Shown here one piece after another: positions 1 through 5,127 of a stretch of DNA of 5,224 bases. Every line of letters starts with the position of its first letter. The first letter of the stretch is position 1. The stretch is from positions 1 through 5,224 of the forward strand of contig QHTS01000242.1 in assembly GCA_003220905.1 (NCBI GenBank). The letters are read 5' to 3'. The position numbers and the translations under genes were made by a program. The stretch is from Gemmatimonadota bacterium (GTDB taxonomy: Bacteria > Gemmatimonadota > Gemmatimonadetes > Gemmatimonadales > GWC2-71-9). Below the pieces are notes generated by a model that was not told the origin of the DNA, did no database searches, and was given only the letters and a program-made list of their open reading frames with translations.

Positions 1-1
1 C

Positions 2-586
2 TCGAGCGCCACGGATCCCGAGCTCCAGGACAAGGCGATCTTCGCGCTGTCCCAGATCCATCAAGGGCGCGCTGGGCAGATCCTGCGCGACTACGCCGGC
101 AACGTGCGCGCCCCGGACGAGGCGCGCGAAAAGGCGATCTTCTGGCTCGGCCAGCAGCACTCCCCGGAGAACGCCGCTTTCCTGCGAGAGTTGTACGCGA
201 AGCTCCTCGGCGAGGACTTGAAAGAGAAAGTGATCTTCTCGCTTTCTCAGATGGGTGGCGCGGACAACGGGCGCTGGCTGATGGACATCGCGCTCAATGA
301 GCGCGAGCCGGTGGAGATGCGCAAGAAGGCGCTCTTCTGGGTGGGTCAGACGGGCGGGAACTTGGACCAGCTGGCCGGCCTGTACGACCGGATGCAGAAC
401 CAAGACATGAAGGAGCAGCTGATCTTCGTGTACTCACAGCGTCACGAAGCCGCCGCCCTCGATCAGCTGATCCGCATCGCGAAGACGGAGCAGGACAAGG
501 AGCTCCGCAAGAAGGCGATCTTCTGGCTCGGGCAGTCGCACGACCCCCGCGCCGCGCAGGTTCTGCTGGAGATCATCAACCCGTGA
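2..586 (+). CDS. HEAT-repeat protein, C-terminal part (5' end outside window)
   Basis: The frame is open from base 2 to a TGA at 584-586, giving 194 visible residues, and the true start lies upstream. An internal GTG at 104 is in frame, but the repeat pattern continues unbroken above it, so it is not the start. Six helical repeats of 30-33 residues are visible. Each carries a motif of the form (K/Q)-(A/V/L)-(I/L)-F-x-x-(S/G)-Q, at visible residues about 11-18, 44-51, 76-83, 109-116, 139-146 and 171-178. The motif alternates strictly between an S-Q type (FALSQ, FSLSQ, FVYSQ) and an F-W-x-G-Q type (FWLGQ, FWVGQ, FWLGQ). HEAT/Armadillo-like solenoids are usually protein-binding scaffolds with no enzymatic activity. 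I see no catalytic motif in the visible part. The stop overlaps the next gene by four bases (GTGA), so the two are probably translated together. The specific partner or pathway cannot be read from the sequence. Confidence 0.88.
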   Translation, partial: SSATDPELQDKAIFALSQIHQGRAGQILRDYAGNVRAPDEAREKAIFWLGQQHSPENAAFLRELYAKLLGEDLKEKVIFSLSQMGGADNGRWLMDIALNEREPVEMRKKALFWVGQTGGNLDQLAGLYDRMQNQDMKEQLIFVYSQRHEAAALDQLIRIAKTEQDKELRKKAIFWLGQSHDPRAAQVLLEIINP

Positions 587-1398
587 ACGGGCGGCTGGTG
601 CTCGCGTGGGCGCTCGTGGCGGGGCCCGCGGCCGCCCAGCGCCTCGGCGCCCGGGTGGCGGCCGCGCCCGACGGCACCGTCCGCCTGAGCTTCGCCGCCC
701 GTCCCGGGGTGTGCGGCAATGGGCGCAACGTCATCGCCCTCGAGTGCGCCGGCGGGAGGTGCGGGTGGGGGAGAGGGGGACACACGATCATGCTCGACGG
801 CGGCTTCGGCGGCGACGAGGTCGAATACGACTGCGAGCCGGGACCGGTGCGCGTGTCGCTCACCGTCCGGACCGGCCGGGTGCAGTCGCTCCGGACCTAC
901 GTGGGAGGGCGCTGGGTCACCCCGCCGCGAGACGCCGCCGTCACCGATCTCGGCACCGCGTCGCCGCGCGACGCCGTCGATTTCCTGCTCGGCCTCGCGA
1001 CCCGGGAAGACACTCGGGGGGGAGAAGAGGCCATTCTGCCCCTGACCATGGCGGACTCTGTCACTGTGTGGCCGATGCTCTTAAAGCTCGCGCGCGACGA
1101 TCGGGCGCCCGCGCGCACCCGCCGCCAGGCGGTGTTCTGGCTCGGCCAGGCAGCGGGCGACGCGGCGACCCGCGGGCTCGCCGATCTGGTCGACGATGGC
1201 GACGTGGACCGGGACGTGAAGGAGCAGGCGGTCTTCGCCTTGTCCCAGCAGCCGCGCGACGCCGGTGTTTCCGCCCTCATCCGGATCGCCCGCACACACC
1301 CGGACCCGGGCGTACGGCGCAAGGCGCTGTTCTGGCTCGGCCAATCCGGCGACCCACGTGCGCTTGCGGTCTTCGAGGAGCTCCTGACCACGCCCTGA
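583..1398 (+). CDS. Exported HEAT-repeat protein with Cys-containing N-terminal domain
   Basis: This 271-residue protein starts at GTG 583 inside the upstream stop (GTGA). A GGAG at 568-571 lies 11 bases before the start, a rather long spacing. Residues 1-19 look like a signal peptide: Arg4, a hydrophobic core, then A-A-A-Q with cleavage near residue 18. Residues about 20-125 form a separate, probably beta-rich domain with four cysteines (C44, C55, C60, C84) that could form disulfides after export; I do not recognise its family. From about 130 the protein is helical. It carries HEAT motifs QAVFWLGQ (182-189), QAVFALSQ (215-222) and KALFWLGQ (247-254), alternating G-Q and S-Q types exactly as in the upstream gene. 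The last 56-57 residues align without a gap to the upstream protein's C-terminus, which suggests tandem duplication. A scaffold or binding role in the periplasm or envelope is inferred; no enzyme motif is visible. A run of seven Gs at 1016-1022 lies in the coding sequence, but the frame stays intact across it. Confidence 0.87.
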   Translation: MNGRLVLAWALVAGPAAAQRLGARVAAAPDGTVRLSFAARPGVCGNGRNVIALECAGGRCGWGRGGHTIMLDGGFGGDEVEYDCEPGPVRVSLTVRTGRVQSLRTYVGGRWVTPPRDAAVTDLGTASPRDAVDFLLGLATREDTRGGEEAILPLTMADSVTVWPMLLKLARDDRAPARTRRQAVFWLGQAAGDAATRGLADLVDDGDVDRDVKEQAVFALSQQPRDAGVSALIRIARTHPDPGVRRKALFWLGQSGDPRALAVFEELLTTP

Positions 1399-1461
1399 GA
1401 GCTCCCTGCATCACAGCCTGTCCCCCTTCCATCTATCCCCCTCCCGAGTTGTCTTTCCCCC

Positions 1462-2064
1462 ATGCCCTTCTGGACGCTGCGCCGCAAGCTCGTCGCGGTG
1501 GTGACGGTCATGGTCGCGCTCATCTTCGGCTGGGCTGCGGTCGTCGTCGCCGTGGCGCTCGCGGGCGCACACGACCAGGCCACCGCTGCCGACGCGATCG
1601 CCGTCCTCGGCGCAGCACAGTACAACGGCCGCCCCTCGCCCGTCTTCCGCGCGCGGCTCGACCACGCGGCGGCGCTGTACCAGCGGGGGCTCGCGCCCGT
1701 GATCCTGGTGACCGGCGGCGTCGGATCGGGCGACACGGTGAGCGAATCGGAAGTGGGACGGCGCTACCTCCTCAGGGCCGGACTCCCCGACGGCGCGGTC
1801 GTCGGGCTGCCGGCGGGAGCGAGCACGTCGGCCTCGCTCGAAGCCGTCGCCCAATGGTTCTCGGGGAAGGACAACCGCCGCGTACTGCTCGTGTCCGACG
1901 GCTTCCATATGCTGCGCCTCCGGATCATCGCCACGCGGCTGGGACTCCTGCCGTTCACATCGCCCGCCCCCAATTCCCCCATCCGGTCGAATCCCCGGCG
2001 CAACGCGGCCTACTTCCTCGCCGAAGGGTTTAAGGTCCCCGTCACCTGGGTCTTCAACCGCTGA
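1462..2064 (+). CDS. YdcF/SanA-like DUF218 membrane protein
   Basis: This 200-residue protein begins at ATG 1462. The start is favoured because it keeps a positively charged leader (R7, R8, K9) ahead of one membrane segment (about residues 11-34), giving an N-in anchor with the domain outside. No Shine-Dalgarno sequence precedes it; the leader is a pyrimidine tract. The DUF218 signature is clear: D-A-I-A-V-L-G at 44-50, G-R-P-S at 56-59, an Arg-rich helix ending in A-x-L-Y-x-x-G (70-76), I-L-V-T-G-G at 81-86, S-E-S-E at 94-97, and L-L-V-S-D-G-F-H-M-x-R at 142-152. Where many members carry an N-T-x-E-N stretch, this one reads S-T-S-A-S-L-E (121-127), a mild divergence. Family members (YdcF, SanA, ElyC) are linked to envelope integrity or peptidoglycan/lipid-carrier metabolism, but the chemistry is not settled, so the role here is open. 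The Nudix gene follows after 8 bases, suggesting co-transcription. Confidence 0.9.
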   Translation: MPFWTLRRKLVAVVTVMVALIFGWAAVVVAVALAGAHDQATAADAIAVLGAAQYNGRPSPVFRARLDHAAALYQRGLAPVILVTGGVGSGDTVSESEVGRRYLLRAGLPDGAVVGLPAGASTSASLEAVAQWFSGKDNRRVLLVSDGFHMLRLRIIATRLGLLPFTSPAPNSPIRSNPRRNAAYFLAEGFKVPVTWVFNR

Positions 2065-2067
2065 GGG
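2063..2067 (+). promoter_or_regulatory. Ribosome binding site for the Nudix gene
   Basis: GAGGG overlaps the DUF218 stop codon (TGA 2062-2064) and lies 5 bases before ATG 2073. It is too close to the alternative in-frame GTG at 2067 to serve it, so it favours the ATG as the start. Confidence 0.6.
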
Positions 2068-2072
2068 TGCCC

Positions 2073-2615
2073 ATGCAGCTCGAGAGCCGCCGGGTCTATA
2101 CCGGCCGGGTCGTGCGGGTCGACGTCGACACGGTGCGATTCCCCGACGGCTCCACGGGGGAGCTGGAGATCATCCGCCACCCGGGCGCCGCCGCCATCGT
2201 GCCGTGCGCCTCCGACCCACGGGGGGATCCCGATCCCACGATCCTGTTGATCCGCCAGTACCGTTACGCTGCGGGCGGTCCGTTGTGGGAGATCCCGGCC
2301 GGCACACTCGACCCTGGGGAAGATCCCGAGGCGTGCGCCCGCCGGGAACTGCTCGAAGAGGCAGGGGTCACCGCCGGCCGCCTGGAGCGGCTGACCTCGA
2401 TCTGGACCACGCCCGGCTTCACCGACGAGGTCATCCACCTCTATTTGGCGAGCGGGCTGACGGCGGGGACGCCGTCGCGCGAGCGCGACGAGTTCATCGA
2501 GGTCGTGCCACAGCCGTTGTCGCAGGTCCTGGCCCGCATACGGGACGGCGAAGTCCGGGACGCAAAGACCGTCGTGGCTATCCTTTATATGGCCGGGTTC
2601 GTCCTCGGGATGTAG
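2073..2615 (+). CDS. Nudix hydrolase, probable ADP-ribose pyrophosphatase
   Basis: The protein has 180 residues from ATG 2073 (182 from GTG 2067, which lacks a usable ribosome binding site). A complete Nudix box G-x5-E-x7-R-E-x2-E-E-x-G spans residues 77-98: G77, E83, R91, E92, E95, E96, G98. The glutamates bind the divalent metal. It is preceded by R-Q-Y-R-Y (61-65) and W-E-I-P-A-G (72-77), as in ADP-ribose pyrophosphatases. P114, sixteen residues after G98, matches the proline used to mark the ADP-ribose subgroup. The D-E-F-I-E-V stretch (139-144) sits where that subgroup carries a further acidic residue. The expected cytosolic reaction is ADP-ribose to AMP and ribose 5-phosphate. Related Nudix enzymes accept other nucleoside diphosphate sugars, so the exact substrate is inferred. 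Length fits the family. It lies 8 bases after the DUF218 gene and is probably in the same transcript. Confidence 0.92.
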   Translation: MQLESRRVYTGRVVRVDVDTVRFPDGSTGELEIIRHPGAAAIVPCASDPRGDPDPTILLIRQYRYAAGGPLWEIPAGTLDPGEDPEACARRELLEEAGVTAGRLERLTSIWTTPGFTDEVIHLYLASGLTAGTPSRERDEFIEVVPQPLSQVLARIRDGEVRDAKTVVAILYMAGFVLGM

Positions 2616-2708
2616 CAACCCACTGTCCCCCGACGAGGACGGACGTGTCGGGCCGACTCGACGCTCAATCCGTGGAGGTGCGGCCGCATCGAGGGTTACC
2701 TGGGTGAT

Positions 2709-2736
2709 GCGACCGGTACGGTTCGTGCCGTATCTT
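2709..2736 (+). promoter_or_regulatory. Possible housekeeping promoter for the sigma gene
   Basis: TATCTT at 2731-2736 resembles a -10 element and sits in the only AT-rich patch of this 161-base gap. GCGACC at 2709-2714, 16 bases upstream, matches the -35 consensus at only three positions. A short inverted repeat, GGTACGG (2715-2721) against CCGTATC (2728-2734, with one G-T pair), overlaps the -10 and could be an operator or chance. No GGAAC-type ECF -35 is visible upstream, so autoregulation is not supported here. Confidence 0.28.
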
Positions 2737-2766
2737 TTACTAGAGGAAGTGCACGGGCTTGAACAT

Positions 2767-2770
2767 GGAG
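2767..2770 (+). promoter_or_regulatory. Ribosome binding site choosing the sigma factor start
   Basis: GGAG lies 6 bases before ATG 2777, an ideal spacing. Alternative in-frame starts are TTG 2759, which has AGAGGA at 2742-2747 eleven bases upstream, and ATG 2765, which has no well-spaced site. ATG 2777 is preferred, but the TTG cannot be excluded; it would add six residues. Confidence 0.5.
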
Positions 2771-2776
2771 CGGTCC

Positions 2777-3421
2777 ATGCGAGCAACCCTCAAGCGGAAT
2801 GGCCAGGCAGTCGCGACGCCGCGCGCGCTCGAGCGCCAGGCGCTACACGAGTTCGACGACGGCCGGCTGGTGCTTGAGCATCTCTCGGGCGACCCCCAAG
2901 CCTTCGGCACTCTGGTGGACCGCTACCAGACCCGGCTGCTCAACTTCATCAATAGGACCATCGGAGACCGGGAGCGGGCGGAGGACCTCGTGCAGGAGGT
3001 CTTTATCCGCGTGTTCCGGCACCTCCACCGCTTCGATCAGACCAAGAAGTTCTCGACCTGGATCTACACCATCGCGTCGAACCTGGCGAAGAATGAGCTC
3101 CGGAACCGCAGCCGTAACCCGCTGGTGCTGTTCCAGACGATCAAGAAGCACTGGGAGGCGGACCACCGGCCGCTCCAGTTCGAAGACACCACGGCGCGGC
3201 CGGACGACTTGTACCGCAAGCGCTTCCTCAAGGAGGCCGTGGACCAGTGCGTGGACCAGCTACCCACTCACCACCGGGCCGTCTTCGTGCTCCGCGAGCT
3301 GGAAGGCAAGAGCTACGCCGAGATCGCCGATATCACGGGCTGCAACCTCGGCACCGTAAAGAGCCGCCTCAATCGGGCCCGGAACAGCTTCGCCCAGCTC
3401 ATCGGGCCGCTGCTGGAGTAG
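2777..3421 (+). CDS. RNA polymerase sigma factor, ECF (sigma-70 family) type
   Basis: The protein has 214 residues from ATG 2777. Region 2 covers about residues 43-110: F43 to Y50 leads into the conserved helix, then A-E-D-L-V-Q-E-V-F (68-76), F-R-H-L-H-R-F (80-86) and F-S-T-W-I-Y-T-I-A-x-N (92-102), the parts that bind core polymerase and melt the -10. Region 4 covers about 158-208, with L-P-x-x-H-R-A-V-F (162-170) and a helix-turn-helix containing Y-A-E-I-A (180-184) and G-T-V-K-S-R-L-x-R-A-R (192-202), which reads the -35. Regions 1.1 and 3 are absent, as in ECF sigma factors. The linker (about 111-157) is fairly long and charged, and about 26 residues precede the first family match. The next gene encodes a zinc-finger membrane anti-sigma factor, so activity is probably controlled by sequestration. 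The regulon and the signal cannot be told from the window. Confidence 0.95.
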   Translation: MRATLKRNGQAVATPRALERQALHEFDDGRLVLEHLSGDPQAFGTLVDRYQTRLLNFINRTIGDRERAEDLVQEVFIRVFRHLHRFDQTKKFSTWIYTIASNLAKNELRNRSRNPLVLFQTIKKHWEADHRPLQFEDTTARPDDLYRKRFLKEAVDQCVDQLPTHHRAVFVLRELEGKSYAEIADITGCNLGTVKSRLNRARNSFAQLIGPLLE

Positions 3422-3457
3422 GCTCCCGACAAGCCCTGGTCCCCCCGTGGCCCACCC

Positions 3458-3487
3458 CCCGCCCCCTTGCCCTTGCAAGGGGGCGGG
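3458..3487 (+). repeat. Strong GC palindrome between sigma and anti-sigma genes
   Basis: Thirteen perfectly paired bases (CCCGCCCCCTTGC at 3458-3470 with its complement at 3475-3487) enclose a four-base CCTT loop. It begins 36 bases after the sigma stop. On the + strand only TTT follows (3490-3492), then eight Gs, so it is not a textbook intrinsic terminator, although such a stable hairpin could pause polymerase or protect an mRNA end. C-rich/TTGCAA/G-rich palindromes are a form I associate with dispersed intergenic repeats in GC-rich genomes. Whether this one is repeated elsewhere cannot be seen from one copy. Confidence 0.7.
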
Positions 3488-3503
3488 CGTTTGGGGGGGG
3501 TCC

Positions 3504-3536
3504 GGGAACCCAGTGCTGGCCCGACGGTAGTAGATT
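3504..3536 (+). promoter_or_regulatory. Possible ECF-type promoter of the anti-sigma gene
   Basis: GGGAAC at 3504-3509 resembles the GGAAC/TGAAAC -35 used by many ECF sigma factors. Exactly 16 bases later comes GGTA (3526-3529), one base from the CGTA -10 of SigW-type factors. TAGATT (3531-3536), a TAnnnT-type -10, overlaps the same area. Either would place the transcript start within a few bases of ATG 3543. That fits the lack of a Shine-Dalgarno sequence there and suggests a leaderless message. The elements are short and were found by eye, so this is tentative. Confidence 0.33.
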
Positions 3537-3542
3537 CTCGCG

Positions 3543-4031
3543 ATGACGTGCGCTGAATTCCTCGAACGGTATACGGATTTTCGTGACGGCCTGATCACCG
3601 CCCCGCGCGAGCTGCACCGTTTCGAACGCCACCTCGTACGCTGTGCCGGTTGCCGACGGTACGACGCCGCCGTGCGGCGTGGCGTGCTCGCGTTGCAGGC
3701 CGCGCGGACGATCGAGCCTTCGCGCGACTTCCGACGCCGGCTCGACGCACGTCTCGAGCGCGAGCGCCGCGCAGCCCGGGAGGTACCGGCGAGTGCGGGC
3801 GTAGCGGTGGCGCTGGTCGTCGCGGCGGCGCTCGCGATGCTGGCGCTGGAAGGCGTCCGGCGCCCCGACGTCGCGCACGCCCCGGTGCTCCCGCCCGTTC
3901 CCTTCCCGAATCCGGTCGTACAGGCCGGTGTGCCGTTCGTCTCGTTTCGGGACCCGCGCGCGAGCGTGTTCGCGGGACCCGAGGCCCCGGACGGCTCCGT
4001 GCTCGTCGAGCCCGCATCCGCGGGGCGGTAG
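3543..4031 (+). CDS. Zinc-finger transmembrane anti-sigma factor (zf-HC2/ZAS type)
   Basis: The protein has 162 residues from ATG 3543, with no Shine-Dalgarno sequence. The cytoplasmic N-terminus carries the anti-sigma zinc motif H-x3-C-x2-C (H30, C34, C37), with C3 as the likely fourth ligand. Spacing and context (Y-T-D-F-R-D-G at 10-16, where family members often read Y-x-D-G-E-L) fit the family. A basic helical stretch (about 60-80) leads to one membrane segment at about 84-102 (mostly Val, Ala, Leu), then a Pro-rich extracytoplasmic tail of about 60 residues. In this family the zinc domain holds the partner ECF sigma inactive at the membrane, and release follows proteolysis or, in some members, cysteine oxidation. 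The partner is almost certainly the sigma encoded 121 bases upstream. That gap is wider than the overlap or near-contact usual for such pairs. The tail shows no recognisable sensor domain. Confidence 0.87.
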   Translation: MTCAEFLERYTDFRDGLITAPRELHRFERHLVRCAGCRRYDAAVRRGVLALQAARTIEPSRDFRRRLDARLERERRAAREVPASAGVAVALVVAAALAMLALEGVRRPDVAHAPVLPPVPFPNPVVQAGVPFVSFRDPRASVFAGPEAPDGSVLVEPASAGR

Positions 4032-4056
4032 GCTTTCTCTCGACTCGAGGCCACGG

Positions 4057-4062
4057 TAACTT
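4057..4062 (+). promoter_or_regulatory. Possible -10 element for a leaderless holA transcript
   Basis: TAACTT (TAnnnT form) ends 9 bases before the holA ATG at 4072, which has no Shine-Dalgarno sequence. Transcription from here would start at or next to the ATG. No convincing -35 is seen at 16-18 bases: TTTCTC at 4034-4039 is a poor match. The 40-base gap contains nothing else I can name. Confidence 0.25.
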
Positions 4063-4071
4063 CCGCCCCGT

Positions 4072-5127
4072 ATGGGGGCTCTCACCTTTGACGCGCTGCT
4101 CCGGAGCCTGAAGCAGGGCGCGCCGGATGCCGTCTACTATCTCCACGGCGAGGAAGACGTGCTGAAGGACGAGGCGGTGCGCGCGCTGCTGGAGCGCGCG
4201 GTCGACCCGGCCGCCCGTGACTTCAACGTCGACCAGCGCACCGCCGCCGATCTCGACCCCGAGGCGTTCAACGCGCTGGTGAACACGCCGCCCATCCTCA
4301 CCGCCACCCGGGCGGTGGTCGTCCGAGGGATGGAGCAGCTGCGTAAGACCGCCAAGGTGCGCCAGGAGCTGCTCCGCTACCTCGAGTCCCCCAACCCCAC
4401 CACCGTGCTGGTGCTGGTGCACGGCACCGCTGAGCCACCCGACGCCGAGCTGGTGCGCCGGGCGACTGCGGTGGAAGTCGCGGCGCTGCCCCCGGAGCGG
4501 GTCGAGCGCTGGATGACGCACCGCGCGAAGCAGCTGGGTCTCACTCTCGCACCCGAGGCCCGGGAGCTGCTCCTCGCCAGCGTGGGAAGCGACCTCAGCG
4601 GCCTCGCCCGGGAGCTCGAGAAGCTCGCACCGCTCGGCGTGGGGCGGCCCGTCAGCCGGGACGAAGTGGCCGCGCTCGTTGGCGTGCGGCGGGGCGAAAC
4701 GCTCCAGGATTTCGTAGACCGGGCGCTCGAGCGGCGCGCAGCGGCCGCCGCCCAGCTCGTCGGGCCGGTCCTCGAGCAGGCAGGCATGAGCGGCGTCCGC
4801 ATGCTGAGCGCGCTCGGTACGGCCCTCGTCGGCACGGCGCTCGCCCGCGCGGAGCTCGACCGCGACGCGCAACGACGCGATCGCCTCGAGGGTGCGTTGC
4901 TGTCGCACCTCCGAGCGGCGCGACCGTACGGCCTGGGGAGCTGGGAGCAGACCGCTCTCCGCTGGGCTCGCTGGGCCGGGCTCTGGACCGCCGGCGAGCT
5001 GCGCAGCGCGCTACGGCTGGCTCTCGACGCCGATCGCGCTCTCAAGTCGAGCACGCTGACCGACGAAGCCGGCATCCTGGAGCAGCTGGTGCTATCGTGG
5101 AGTGTGCGGGCGAGGGAGGCGGCGTGA
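4072..5127 (+). CDS. holA: DNA polymerase III subunit delta (clamp-loader wrench)
   Basis: The 351-residue length is close to the 343 of E. coli delta. The N-terminal AAA+-like domain opens with V-Y-Y-L-H-G-E-E-D-V-L-K-D-E (21-34), the typical degenerate nucleotide-site region of delta, which does not hydrolyse ATP. F-N-V-D (51-54) and F-N-A-L-V-N-T-P-P-I-L (66-76) precede the strand at 80-85. I75-L76 fall where E. coli delta has the Leu-Phe pair that pries open the beta clamp; this is an alignment by eye. S-D-L-S-G-L-A-R-E-L-E-K-L (173-185) is the strongest family signature, followed by the C-terminal helical collar domain. In the cytosol delta joins delta-prime and gamma/tau to load the sliding clamp at replication forks. 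The ATG at 4072 lacks a Shine-Dalgarno sequence. The stop overlaps the next start (GTGA), coupling the two. Codon use is uniformly GC-rich, as in its neighbours. Confidence 0.94.
   Translation: MGALTFDALLRSLKQGAPDAVYYLHGEEDVLKDEAVRALLERAVDPAARDFNVDQRTAADLDPEAFNALVNTPPILTATRAVVVRGMEQLRKTAKVRQELLRYLESPNPTTVLVLVHGTAEPPDAELVRRATAVEVAALPPERVERWMTHRAKQLGLTLAPEARELLLASVGSDLSGLARELEKLAPLGVGRPVSRDEVAALVGVRRGETLQDFVDRALERRAAAAAQLVGPVLEQAGMSGVRMLSALGTALVGTALARAELDRDAQRRDRLEGALLSHLRAARPYGLGSWEQTALRWARWAGLWTAGELRSALRLALDADRALKSSTLTDEAGILEQLVLSWSVRAREAA
5112..5119 (+). promoter_or_regulatory. Ribosome binding site inside the holA 3' end
   Basis: GAGGGAGG lies 4 bases before GTG 5124. It is the strongest Shine-Dalgarno match in the window and supports GTG 5124 over the in-frame ATG at 5139. 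Confidence 0.6.

Noticed and set aside
104..586. GTG 104 as the start of the first HEAT protein
   Set aside because: The frame is open back to base 2 and encodes a full repeat motif (KAIFALSQ) upstream, so the protein begins outside the window.
1016..1022. Seven-G run inside HEAT gene 2, a possible frameshift or phase-variation site
   Set aside because: The signal peptide before it and the HEAT repeats after it lie in the same frame, so the gene is intact. A single run is no evidence of switching.
606..2033. 475-codon open frame on the + strand overlapping HEAT gene 2 and the DUF218 gene
   Set aside because: Its translation is dominated by Arg, Pro, Ala and Gly with no domain. It spans two well-supported genes and their gap, as expected of a shadow frame in GC-rich DNA.
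2601..2640. Inverted repeat GTCCTCG / CGAGGAC around the Nudix stop codon, as a terminator
   Set aside because: Only seven base pairs, a 26-base loop, and no T-run after it. A nearby CCCGAC/GTCGGG pair (2629-2652) is equally weak. Chance is likely at this GC content.
2010..2786. 258-codon open frame on the - strand opposite the Nudix gene
   Set aside because: It covers the whole Nudix gene in antisense and shows no recognisable domain; a composition artefact.
3595..4908. 437-codon open frame on the - strand opposite the anti-sigma gene and holA
   Set aside because: Low-complexity Arg/Ala/His-rich translation, antisense to two genes with clear family motifs, with no motif of its own.
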